Positions 1-10,950 of a DNA stretch of 39,607 nt are shown here, one piece after another. The first letter of the stretch is position 1, and each line of letters starts with the position of its first letter. A model generated the notes under the pieces. That model was not told where the DNA came from. It saw only the letters and a program-made list of their open reading frames with translations, and did no database searches. Source of the stretch: Saccoglossus kowalevskii (lineage: Eukaryota; Hemichordata; Enteropneusta; Harrimaniidae); the NCBI RefSeq assembly GCF_000003605.2, contig NW_003134838.1:907329-946935 (forward strand), written 5' to 3'. Both the position numbers and the translations under genes were made by a program.

Positions 1-1110
1 AATTTGCATCTAATTTGAATGAGCCTTCCAAGTTAGTAGGTGTGTACAATTTGCATCTAATTTGAATGAGGCTTCTAAGCAAGTGTACAATTTGCATTTA
101 ATTTGGATGATGCTTCTTAAGTTAGTAAGCAAGTGTACATCAAGCATCTAATTTGAATAGGCCTACTAAGTTAGTAAGCAAGTGTGCAATTTGCATCTAA
201 TTTGAATGAGGCCTTCCAAGTTAGTAAGCAAGTGTGCAATTTGCATCTAATTTGAATGAGGCCTTCCAAGTTAGTAAGCAAGTGTACAATTTGCATCTGA
301 TTTGAATGAGGCCTTCCAAGTTAGTAAGCTTGTGTACAATTTGCATCTAATTTGAATAGGCCTACTAAGTTAGTAAGCAAGTGTGCAATTTGCATCTAAT
401 TTGAATGAGGCCTTCCAAGTTAGTAGACTTGTGTACAGTTTGCATCTAATTTGAATAAAGCCTTCTAAGGAAGTGTACAATTTCCATATAATTTGAATGA
501 GGCCTTCTAAGTTAGTAGGCTTGTGTACAATTTGCATCTAATTTGAATAGGCCTACTAAGTTAGTAAGCAAGTGTGCAATTTGCATCTAATTTGAATGAG
601 GCCTACTAAGTTAGTAAGCAAGTGTACAATTTGCATCTAATTTGAATGAGGCCTTCCAAGTTAGTAAGCAAGTGTACAATTTGCATCTAATTTGAATGAG
701 GCCTTCCAAGTTAGTAGGTTGTGTACAATTTGCATCTAATTTGAATGAGGCCTTCTAAGCAAGTGTACAATTTGCATTTAATTTGGATGATGCCTTCTAA
801 GTTAGTAAGCAAGTGTACATCAAGCATCTAATTTGAATAGGCCTACTAAGTTAGTAAGCAAGTGTGCAATTTGCATCTAATTTGAATGAGGCCTTCCAAG
901 TTAGTAAGCAAGTGTACAATTTGCATCTGATTTGAATGAGGCCTTCCAAGTTAGTAAGCTTGTGTACAATTTGCATCTAATTTGAATGAGGCCTTTCAAG
1001 TTAGTAAGCAAGTGTACACTTTGCATCTAATTTGAATGAGGCCTTTCAAGTTAGTAAGCAAGTGTGCAATTTCCATATAATTTGAATGAGGCCTTCTAAA
1101 TTAGTAAGCA
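1..1110. repeat. Satellite array, ~50-bp monomer with higher-order repeat
   Basis: Direct head-to-tail copies of an approximately 50-bp unit whose core reads AATTTGCATCTAATTTGAAT followed by a variable GAGGCCTTCC or TAGGCCTACT part and then AGTTAGTAAGCAAGTGTAC. Some units are shortened, for example near 65-90 and 745-770, where AGTTAGTA is missing. A run of diagnostic variants (short unit, TTTGGATGAT unit, then an ACATCAAGC unit) occurs at about 42-230 and again at about 721-910, an offset of 679-680 bp, so the array has a higher-order period. Seventeen units keep an exact ATTTGCAT by my count. The array runs off the left edge and ends near 1110. Confidence 0.95.
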
Positions 1111-1642
1111 TGTGTACATTATGCTGACATTTGGCGGCAAGTAACCTTTAGTTTCCCAGTCTATTGTGTCCATTCATAGTCTTAACAATTTTTTTACTAG
1201 AAGAACAAATTTGTTGTTTAGGCATGGCTCAAATAAAATGTAATTTTCTTAAGTATTTCTTTTTTTTAATCTAAATCAGTACCAACAGATCATATTTCAA
1301 CACCAGTAATTCATTTTATAGAGTGTTAAAAAGTGACACTGTCAATATTCTGAAATTCAAAGAGAATTGCACAAATATGATAGCATTCTGACCTGCTTGG
1401 TCGGAAGAGTCAAAACATGCAGAGAATATAGGGAAATATATGAATACGGGGAGTATGTGCATCTTGAGTTTGCCGGCAATTGAAACATTTGACAATATAA
1501 TGAATGAAGATCTGTTTTCCACAGTCCCTAATAATTTTTACTTTGTAAGTTCTGATGGTATGCAAGTAACAACATTTTTTGTGAACATTTGTGTTTTTTT
1601 CATTGTAAAAGTGTTTTGTATTTTGATAATTTTTTTAGGTGC

Positions 1643-2151
1643 TTAAGGTAGAAGTCTACTAATAATTTTTGAGAAAGTTGGTCATAAATCGCATGACAAT
1701 AGTTCATTGGTTTATTATGAAAAATCATTGAGCTACTGTCCCATGGCACTCTGAAATAGTATAGTTTTGTGTTACAACGATGTATTTTGAGAAACTTGTC
1801 CTAATATTTTTAGAACAATTCCATAGAAAACAAAGTTAAAGCAAAATTACATTTTTTGACACTTTTCAAAACCCATTTTTTTGAAATAATTAGGACAACA
1901 ACAAAAAGTAATGCACAATTCAAAATATACAATTTTTTTCAGCCTACAATCTGAGATATGGCGTCATAATACTGACATAAAATGGCCAATATCCACTAAA
2001 ATACAACCATTATTTTCTCGAAAATCAGGCTGTTAACAACACCTTTTTGTAAGTCACTATCCTTATACTGCCCAGGAGTACAATTTTTGGCAAAATGTAT
2101 ACATTCTGAAATTCTGGGTATTTGCATTTATGAGCAGGCTTCTACCTTCAA
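1643..2151. mobile_element. Non-autonomous DNA transposon (~510 bp, terminal inverted repeats)
   Basis: The left end reads TTAAGGTAGAAGTCTACT and the right end, read from the other strand, TTGAAGGTAGAAGCCTGCT, so the ends are imperfect inverted repeats of about 18 bp. No coding capacity is visible inside. The left flank TTAA against TCAA on the right hints at a TTAA target site with one change, as in piggyBac-like elements, but this is an inference from one copy. A similar TTAAGGTAG start near 22019 has no recognisable right end. Confidence 0.55.
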
Positions 2152-2444
2152 GTAACCTGGAGACTAGTTGAATGTACTGTAAACATAAACCACCTACGCT
2201 ATTTGTAATGCTTTTATACCCAATCCAGTGTAGTCTTTCTCCTCAGGGCTGTCAAATTCCTTCCATTCAGTTTCCTCATTCTAATGAAATTGAAAAAACA
2301 GTTGAGATTAATTGCTTATGATTATGACATTCTGTGGAGGGTAAAACCCAATGAAATTCACACCACTACAAAATTAAAATTTGCAGCGAAAAGTGAAAAA
2401 GTTTGGAGATGCGCCATTTGTAGGTTTCATTGTTATGTGATATC

Positions 2445-2686
2445 TTTGAGTACTTCATCAAATCCACCATTTTGTTCATCTTAGTTCAAAGCTGAAATAG
2501 TCCTAATACATTTATCACATTGTGACTTGTCATGTAAACATTTTAATCTAAGTACGACAGAATTGTTTGAGTACTTCATCAAATCCACCATTTTGTTCAT
2601 CTTAGTTCAATGTTGAAATAAGTCCTAATATATTCATCACATTGTCACTTGGCAGGTAAACATTTTAATCAAAGTACTACAGATTG
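2445..2686. repeat. Two-copy tandem duplication, 121-bp unit
   Basis: The segment starting TTTGAGTACTTCATCAAATC occurs at about 2445 and again at 2566. The copies match closely across TCATCTTAGTTCAA, the CCTAATA block, ATCACATTGT and GTAAACATTTTAATC. There is no open frame across both copies, so it looks like a local segmental duplication in non-coding DNA. Confidence 0.85.
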
Positions 2687-4734
2687 GTGACAATGTATGT
2701 GAACTAAAGAAGCAGGAGTCTATAAGCTACTGAGAATTGAACAAGAAATGTGTAGTGGAAATGATCAATGATCAATTTAGTCATACCTAGGTAGCTTTAT
2801 TGAATATTGAATGACATTCAGTATTATTGTTATACCCAGTCTGATTAAATTAGAATGCTAATGACACCAACAAATGCAATGTATAGACAACTTATTTTTA
2901 ATGTCAACCCCCCAAATGAGATCTATGCCGATCCGGTGATTTTAGCGCCTTGCAAGGGTTTTGGAAAAGAGTCTGGGGCTTGGTCGACGTTTAGACTGTA
3001 TCAGAATCAGGAAGAATTTTCAAGAAGAACTTTCCATTTAATATGTCTTCTTTATTTGTGGGTTTGCATCAGTATTTGAAATTATTATACTTTTCATCGT
3101 CCATGAGCCACCACTTTAATAGTTTACCAGAACTTATTGCATTGTATTGTATTTATTATAAAATTACGATTAATAGAATTATTAATCAAGAAACAGAGTC
3201 AAATCTTCTGTTATTATTATTAAGGTGTAGCCTAGCCTTGGAGGTAAAACCCTCAGGACATCGGCATACAATGTTTTGTGAACAGTTACCTCAACTAATT
3301 TTAAATTAACACAGTTAGATATGCAACATAAAGTTCCAGTGAAGAGCTGTGCAAGTATTTTTGAACGGTGACTGAACTATTCAAAACGGTCGCCAAAAAC
3401 CATATATAAATGAGGTCAAAAGTAGAAAAATGGTGCGTAATTGTTGAGATGTGATGAGGACCCAAAGACAAATCATAATACAAAGGAACATTCTAGAAAT
3501 GGCTTTTATGCTAAGAGTGAGTCATACTAAACATTTTCATGAAAGAGATTGTTACATACAATGTTCTTTTGAGGTTTTGTCTAGGATCATTGCATACTTG
3601 TAGAGTTATTGCATATTTTTGCCTTCTTGAATGAGGAAATATAGAAAATAGTTCCACAGAAAAGATTTTCCATGGTTACAAACAAGCATACACTGAGTGT
3701 AATGCGTTTGGTCAAAACAAATTTTATGTGTCTGACCCAGTCCTTGTAATACAAAATAAGAAATGGGGTGGACGGTTGATTTGTTCCACAAGTTTATCCG
3801 CCCCAAAGTCATTTTGTTCAATTTATTACGTTAGCCTGATACTCGCTCGTCCAATACGCACAACAAGATCTGAACACGGCAACCTGTATCTAATCATAGT
3901 CGTGCATTCATCGTCCATACGACAGTACCTCGAAGGCTGAACCCTGGTCATTTATTGTGTCACATTTTGCAATAAGTTATTCAGTTGTTTATTTCTGAAT
4001 ATCCGGAAACACAGTAAATATTGTTGTAAGGATATGTTGCGCTTTCAGATTGTATTTTATATGCATCAAGTATGATTATCTTGTTACCAATATATAGAGG
4101 AAGTTGCCCTGCAACTAGATCGTGAGTAACCAATAGCAATGGAATGAAAGTTTATTGGGACAATGTGAATTAGGACGAAAGTGAATTGGAACGAATCAAC
4201 TTTTGGGACAAACGTGTTGGAACAAATGTGAATTGACTGCGAATCAAGAAATAGTGTTCACAAGGTCTATATTTATTGTCCAAGTCTCATTTTGCGCTAC
4301 AAGTGACTGATCTTACCACGCACAGAATGGTTTTTTCATCAGCTTGCACACCTTTATCTCTGTATCTACCTTTGGCTGTTATTTTTTACGCACACCGACC
4401 TATATGTGGGCAGAGGTGTGTTCAAAGACTAAAACGAAGCCACAAAATGTCACTGTCGTGCATGCAAATAAATTAAGTATGTTATTTCTGATTCATGAAG
4501 TGAATATTTCAGTCTGCTCCTGTCCTATAAAGGGAAATTCTTTTGATTATAATTGGTTACAGTACCATATGTGATGTGAAAATTATCACACTTAATATTT
4601 GCATAATATATAACCCCTCTGTTCACAGGTTGCCATGCCACAATTGCGCGCATGTCACATGTGTAGCCCGGAACTGCAATACGATATCAATATGAATATT
4701 AAAGTGTTCATATTGCACCATTCCGTCTTATTAC
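2687..4734. other. Non-coding stretch beside CDV3 exon 1; no gene recognised
   Basis: If the CDV3-like exon is correct, this lies within its first intron on the minus strand. I looked for a second CDV3 exon (the acidic DEDEW-type and DYSGL-type block known in vertebrate CDV3) and did not find one. A less AT-rich patch at about 2905-3000 is open on the plus strand but resembles nothing I recognise. No transposon ends are evident in the rest. Confidence 0.4.
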
Positions 4735-4971
4735 CTCCTTTTTCGTTCCAGGATCCTTCTCGTCTATTTTATTTTGATTGTCGGGCGTTGTAACCGACGA
4801 AGACGTCACAGACGAACTGGTTCTGGTTTCCTCACGGTCCTTTTTCTTCTTGCTTGGACCTTCTGTTAATTTTTTCGCAATTCCGTCAGTAGTTGTGAAT
4901 TTTTGCTTACTCTTGACCTTCTTCTTTTTGTCCTTTTTGGCAAAGAAATCGTCTAGTGCTTTGTCCCCCAT
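4735..4971 (-). CDS. CDV3: CDV3 homolog, first coding exon (partial gene)
   Basis: This exon encodes 79 residues beginning MGDKALDDFFAKKDKKKKVK. The pattern of a short acidic start, a (L/D)(D/N)xFFAK motif and a run of about six lysines is the hallmark N-terminus of CDV3 (carnitine deficiency-associated protein 3), a poorly characterised, mostly disordered cytoplasmic protein. A second Lys-rich stretch (KKKKDREE, residues 41-48) and a Ser/Thr-rich part (51-62) follow. Translation after residue 79 runs straight into AAGGAG|GTAATA, a good splice donor at 4734-4733 in phase 0, so the frame read beyond it is intronic. The start is the first ATG of the frame, in the context AATATGG. The rest of the gene should lie to the left, possibly outside the window. 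Identification is by motif only. Confidence 0.83.
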
Positions 4972-5626
4972 ATTTACCGGGGCAAATTAGTCAAAATGAC
5001 AACATATATAGCACAAAACACACGTTGAATCAGGAAGACTTCGCTGACGAGAACCACATTTCCGGAAGTCCAAACCACGCATGAGCAGATTTTGGAATAC
5101 TTAACTCCGCGAATAAAAGTTACAGTCATTTGTTGTTTATAATGAAAATAATTAAAATTAATCATTTGCATAGTTACCAATATTTTATTGGGTGCACATA
5201 TTTACTCAAACAAATTATATCATATTCCGTGTTATTTGAGAGAGGGTATTTACATTTAAAGACCACTGGCTAGGTGGTCTGGTCCATGCGGGTTCTTGGC
5301 AGTGGGTTCTTGGGATATCCTTCGATTGACTATGAATGAATGCATCGTGCAGGGTTCGTGGTAGGGGTACATGTATTTAAAGAGAGACACATTTCGTGCT
5401 GTGATCGGCACGAAGATGGACCCTCTCCTGTGGGAATGGATTGTTTTTGACCATCCATTCGTTATAGCTCCCCAATTAAGCCGCGATCGCACGATATAGT
5501 CGTGTTATTTAAAGTTAGAAATTGGAAACTCGTACACCTGATTGAGTGACACTGATAGGGACAACAGGTTTACTCGTCCGAGGTCGTGGGGTTTTGAGCT
5601 CCCATACAACTCCCTTATCAATTAAA
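4972..5626. promoter_or_regulatory. Putative bidirectional promoter between CDV3-like and RFX7-like genes
   Basis: The two inferred start codons point away from each other and are 655 bp apart, so both 5' UTRs and promoters must share or adjoin this stretch, unless one gene has an upstream non-coding exon. The segment is less AT-rich than its surroundings, particularly 5230-5500. Upstream of the RFX7-like ATG the frame is closed by TGA at 5543-5545 with no earlier in-frame ATG. No convincing TATA box was chosen: TTATTTAAAG near 5507 and a TATATA near 5005 are only candidates. The arrangement is seen directly; promoter function is inferred. Confidence 0.5.
5062..5069 (+). promoter_or_regulatory. 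ETS/GABP-type motif CCGGAAGT
   Basis: An exact CCGGAAGT lies in the context ATTTCCGGAAGTCC, about 90 bp upstream of the CDV3-like ATG. ETS/GABP sites of this form are typical of bidirectional housekeeping promoters in animals. It is a single 8-mer, so chance occurrence is possible; its place in the intergenic gap is what makes it worth noting. Confidence 0.35.
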
Positions 5627-5709
5627 ATGGAAGAACCATTGTATGATATCAATTCAGTAAGATCTATGAAAAGATCGGAATCATGGAAAGGCGTGGAATG
5701 CATGGTCAG
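5627..5709 (+). CDS. RFX7: RFX7-like transcription factor, candidate first coding exon
   Basis: ATG at 5627 (context AAAATGG) opens a frame of 27 codons plus two bases, ending GTCAG|GTAAAT, a good donor at 5710, phase 2. Residues 1-28 begin MEEPLYDINSVRS and end WKGVECMVS. The choice rests on three points: an in-frame stop lies upstream (5543) with no other ATG between; the phase is exactly what the 34-nt exon at 22779 needs; and the joined text ...CMVSQYAKKKIDIIL|ADVDKF has the register of the helical segment before the DNA-binding domain in RFX5/RFX7 proteins. The N-terminus is not conserved enough to prove it, and a different first exon remains possible. A transcript would settle it. Confidence 0.55.
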
Positions 5710-6785
5710 GTAAATATATCCTATTTATTTTATTTATTAAAGACATGTTAACTAGACAGTACCTAGACCCAATGGGTGATGATATAAAGTTTACACGATA
5801 GCTACTTAATGATATTATGAAATCACGTGATGTGCAATTGAAACTTTAATTATTAACAGAGTTTTGGGCAATCATTATCCATCTTGCTAAACCTCAATAA
5901 AATATGTATATAAAAGTCCAAAAAAAGTTCTATGACTGTGTACCTGAAATTGCCTTCAAAACAATCTAGCCAGAAAACAGACCTAATATTGTATATTCAT
6001 AGTGTTTTTGCATATTATATTATAATAATTACACTTTCAGTTTGATAAACTGCAGACTTATCACAATACTCAAATATTTGAGATCATATGTTCTTGTACT
6101 ATTTCACTGTGTGTGTGGGGTGGGGGTGGGGGTATACATGTATTATTTCAGTCATTCAAGAAGAATAAATGCTGCCACATACTTCCAGTGTTCCCCCTAA
6201 GTACTGAACCACTTTGCTATTTCACCTAGAAAGTCAAATTAAATATTGTTACAGCCGGTGCTAATGAAATTCATTGGGTAACTTGCATTGCAGCTTTCCT
6301 TGGAAAGTCTTTATCAATGTTTCAATAACCCCCTTCACTGCCCACAGACTGTTAAAGCAACTGCAAATACGATTTGTATAGATAATTTACAACTTCCATT
6401 GTATAGTCACAACAATGTTGCAATATATTATAGCCATAGGATGTACTTAGGCAATAATTAATTAGTCCAAAATCAAGTGGCGCCAGGGAAAGAGAGATTG
6501 TCACAAAATATAACAAATCATTATCATAATGTTAGATCATTTGATAACGTTAATAAGAATGTCCTCGCTATATTGCAATGTTTATAGAGACTTTCTTAGG
6601 AAGTTTGCTAACTCCCTGTTCAAATCATAATTGCACATGCTGTAAATGTTTTGAAAAACAAAATTTGCTCAGATGATAAATTTCACTTTTTCAAAACAGT
6701 CAGTATATCAGCTAGTTTGAGAGTTGATTTTTGTACTGTATTTCAAATATAAACACTGTGGTCTCTCTGTCATTAGTTGATGTAG

Positions 6786-6970
6786 TACTGTTAAATCTGT
6801 ATTAGAAACCGCAGGCTTCTATTAAAATGGTACAATGCAACAGAGGGGATGCGACTTTTATTAGAGCATCTACACATATGAGAAATGATGAATTTCTGGT
6901 TCTCAATTATTCAAAAAGAATGGGTGCGAATTCTATTAGGGATGCGGCTTCTAATACAGATTTTACGGTA
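6786..6970 (+). mobile_element. Family A MITE, copy 1 (185 bp)
   Basis: The element begins TACTGTTAAATCTGTATTAG and ends, read from the other strand, TACCGTAAAATCTGTATTAG, so it has terminal inverted repeats of about 22-24 bp. The outermost TA on both sides fits a TA target-site duplication of the Tc1/mariner type. It is too short to encode a transposase. Near-identical copies in the same orientation lie at 12356 and 31079. The inner sequence repeats TTCTATTAG-type words several times. Confidence 0.85.
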
Positions 6971-8347
6971 AACTGAGTTTTTTTTCAAAAGTAAAATCTA
7001 TCATGATGTATGTGGAAAATGATTCCCTTCTATTTGTTTCCATGATTGTAATGTTTTCTGACATTAAAAAACTCAGTAGCATACACTTAAACTATAGTTT
7101 GCATGTAATTGTATACTAAGTCATTAAAATAAGACTTATTTAACCATAGACGCTGTTATTTACATACCCGCACATGCTTTTTAAAAAGCAATTACAGTAT
7201 GTTTGAAATTGACGAAAAAAATCATCAAAATGGTGATTTTTGTTCAGATACCCAATCACCCACTGGAATTTGCATAATCCGTGAAATAGTAATATGTGGG
7301 AAATATTTTCCTGATGAAATACCACATTTCATTTCAGTGCTATCTGTTTTTAATGTCGTCCAAGCTAAACATAAGTTTTTTCCTGTTCCCACATGGTGTG
7401 GCTTCAGTGGAAAGTCTATTTTAGAGTATTGCCTTACATTGTTCATGCATATATTCATGTATTTTTTGTATTTTGTTTTAATGCTGAGCTTGTATAAGGT
7501 ACTACTATTAAAATATCGCAATATAACAAATTTGAAAATGTGGAAGAAAATTTTGTTATCTCCTTTGGCTCGCTAGCCGGCCAGCATAAGCTAAATGTGC
7601 TTAGTAGATGGCATGGGTAGTCGGCCATCCATGAATGACTTCTCCAAAACTGAACTGTTCAACATATGTTACAGACTCATCTGTGGTAATAGATAGTAAT
7701 TTGTTAAACCATTAATTAATCTACAAATAAAAGAACTTTTTTTTTTCATATAACTTCTTGCTTCGTCTAATATAGAAATTGTGTGGGCATTTAACACATT
7801 TTAAATTTTTATCTTGTTCTGTGAGCGATGTTTCACGTACTTGCAAAGTGGAATGCAACTTTGTAAAAATTTGTCAAAAAATGACATTAATGTTGAAGTA
7901 GCACTCTCAGATCATTCCTAAAGCTGGAATTGTCATGTACCTGCTTAATTTTTTGCTGCTACAAAATCAGGGATTTGATATGGTGATATCGATATGACAA
8001 TGCTAATGTCAGTGATGCTACATGTCTTTTTTTTTTTTTTAGAGTAGGGGTTTTAGCCCTGAAAAAATTTCTATCAAAGAAATTTTTTTTTTCTTCATAA
8101 TAAACTGACATTTTAATGATCTAAGCTTATATAAGTTACAAAGTTATTTATATAAAAAAAATATTTATTTTGATATTTTTGATATAACAATAAACCAATC
8201 ATAGAATGTGCTTTTTATGATAAAAACTTCTGAGCAGTGCTTCACTATTCCCGAAAAGAAGGTAAAATTTATGAGAAAAGTTTTTTCTTTTTTATCTGAC
8301 ATAAATTTTTTGATGTTGTTCATTACAGATGACATGATGGAACAAAA

Positions 8348-8919
8348 ATAATATAGTAATAATAATTTATTGACACAACACCAATATAGTACAATACAGC
8401 AGTATGGCCACTAAATACAACTATTAACTACATTTAAAATAGAATTAACATATTTGGCGAAAGGTATCATAAGATGAGTATCCAAAGCACTTAACAAATA
8501 AATGAATTTACATCCGTGATTTAGTTTTTCAAATTCTGGAAAGCTAATAATGTGAAATTTTTTTCTCTATTTGATTTAATATCTCAGTTTGAACAGTCAT
8601 AACATGGTTTTTTTCATCACCCACTTCAGATGAGTCGCACAATTTGCATATTCTTTGTTTTCGATGGATATTATTGTACCACCCTTTCTCAATTGGCAAG
8701 TTATGGCTTGAAATTCCTAATTTTGTAATTGCTGATCTTATTTTATGATTCAAAATTACTTTTAGATAATTTTTAAATTTGTAATTTTCCTTTCCCGGTA
8801 GGTATGTTTTTAATTTGTTGCCAACATTTTGATTGTTGTCTGTATTGAGTTGTTTCATCCATTCATTATTATATGTATCTTTAAGTTTATATTGAATAAT
8901 TCTTTTTATATTTTTAGAT
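8348..8919 (-). mobile_element. 5'-truncated non-LTR retrotransposon (LINE) 3' end
   Basis: On the minus strand an open stretch from about 8919 to 8544 reads ...DTYNNEWMKQLN..., then ITKLGISSHNLPIEKGWYNN and RICKLCDSSEVGDEKNHVM. Text of the form (L)xISSHxLxIExGxYxxIxRxxRxCxxC...DEKH is the C-terminal Cys/His region that follows the reverse transcriptase in many animal LINE ORF2 proteins. An in-frame TAA closes the frame at about 8920, and no upstream reverse-transcriptase motifs are seen, so this is a dead 5'-truncated copy. The 3' end, near 8350, finishes in TGTCAATAAATTATTATTAC, an (ATT)n-like tail. The family cannot be fixed by eye. Confidence 0.75.
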
Positions 8920-10950
8920 TATTAGATTCCCAGAGTTTGTTACATTTAAGTGTTTCTAACATGTGTTTTATAAAAGTGACATATATAGTAATAAATAATA
9001 TTCCAGTCCATAGACATTTATAAAATTGTTAAAAAAGTTTCAATAAACCATTTTTAAAGGCAAACAAATACTTTAAAATACTTATTGAACAATGACTCCT
9101 TAAAAATAAAAATACAGTTGTCATCTTGAGAAATGTTGACTACATTGTAATTTACAACAGGTTTGCAAATAGATTGCTTGTATTGGCTGTATAAAATTAA
9201 AATTAAAAAGAAATGTCAGTTCTGTCGCTAAATAAGATCTTCATATTAATAGTGATTTCTCTCACAAGGGGGGGGGGGGGGAGAAAAGCTCTCTTTTTGT
9301 TTGAATGACGTACTAGCCTAGTTTTGTGTGCTTGGTACATAACCTTGAAATTGAGTTCTAGTAATTTGGATGAACAAAATCTAGGTCAATAATCCAGCCA
9401 GCATGCCCTCTAAGCCAATTTGCTTCGTCACAGTCCAGATAGAATTTTCGTTATGTAAATAATTATAAATTCCCCGGTATATGTCATTAATGTGTCAGAA
9501 AATGTAGAATCATAGGAAATTAAAGGCCACAGCATTTCAGTTTGTGCTTTCAGTAATTTTTTTCAACCCCCACATAGTCGACAAGCTGACCCATCTTGCT
9601 TACCGTATTAGTCGATTTCATTTGAACTCAAGATTCCTGAAAAAAATCAAGTCTTAATAATTTCATACTGATTTTGGCAGGTCATCTGGCTGCATAATCC
9701 AGTTTAAATTTATTGAGTGTATATGATTGAGAATTCACGGCTCCTTGACTACACAAACATTATTTGTGAGCTAACTGACATCCATTGGTATCTGCAAATG
9801 TTTCAGTTTGATGAACAGCGTCAATTAGTGCAGTCTTGTACATGAAGCCCGGCAAAGTTTTTTGTGTTTTATATGGCATCAAAATGTATACTCTGTGCCA
9901 AGAACAAGTCCAATTTAGTCTGTAACATGGCTTAAAAATAAATTGTCTGATCTTGTGATTCATTGTGTTTTTCATCGCATTTTTTTTTTCTAAGATAACA
10001 TTGCTCAATTATCTGCACTAGACTAACAAGATAGTTAGACGTATGGTCTATTTATTTATATGCTAATTACAACACTAAGTCATGTTTGCAAATTCAACAT
10101 TAATCAATCATCGAGTTTAGTACGCAGTGCTCTGCATGTAAAAAAGGATGTATAACACGATTGCAATAATAAATACACAAATCGCAGCCAATAGTGATGC
10201 ATCTAGTGTTTTCCCATAATGCACTGGTACAATCCCAGGGATTGCAGAGCCTCACTTTAAAATCCTACAAAAAAATGTATACACTTTGATTAGAGATGCA
10301 CTTCTAGTATTAATTTCTAATTATAATTTTTTGTACTTATAATAAATAAAAACATTTCTCTAATATTATTGCTAGTTAGTTATAGTAAACTTAATTTCTT
10401 TATTGAATGCAAAGAATAGGGGGGTCTATATGACTTCAGTACTGATATACTTAATCCTACTTACTGTTCTAGCATTGTAAGGTCCTCTTATTGAATTTTG
10501 CAATCACTGGTATGTCTGTTATCACTGCATGCTACTGCCAAATCCTGCCAAAGATGAATAGTGTCATAAATAAAGATGAATAGTGTCATAAAAAATGATA
10601 TATTATATTGAACTACCGGTATGCAAGAAAAAAAAATTAAGGCACCCACAAATTTAACCAAATGCAGAGATGTTTCAAAATCAACATGTGGACTGTGCAC
10701 GCAAGTCAATCTTCCTATGGCTCAACATAGGTCATTGCTGTGGTGTGCTATTCTGGGTTTCCACTATAAAGAATACCATAGTGATTGATACCACATTGTT
10801 TGTCTTATTGCATAGTTTTTGGTGCATGATTTCAATTCCTAATATTTGTATTTGCTCTTCTAGCAGCACATGCACTTATGTAAGTAACAAGTTATATGGT
10901 CAAAATAATTCATATTTTAAGGATCCTGCATACATATGTATGAGCATTTC

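Noticed and set aside
1-1110. CRISPR-like array of regularly spaced repeats
   Set aside because: The whole unit repeats with no unique spacers, the surroundings are animal DNA, and the units vary in length. It is a satellite.
5256-5492. 78-codon minus-strand frame in the intergenic gap
   Set aside because: No similarity recognised. It lies in the presumed promoter and 5' UTR region and lacks good splice or start support.
7199-7576. 125-codon plus-strand frame
   Set aside because: It is hydrophobic and AT-driven, with no recognisable motif and no splice sites that fit RFX7, and it overlaps long frames on the other strand. Chance frame in intron 1.
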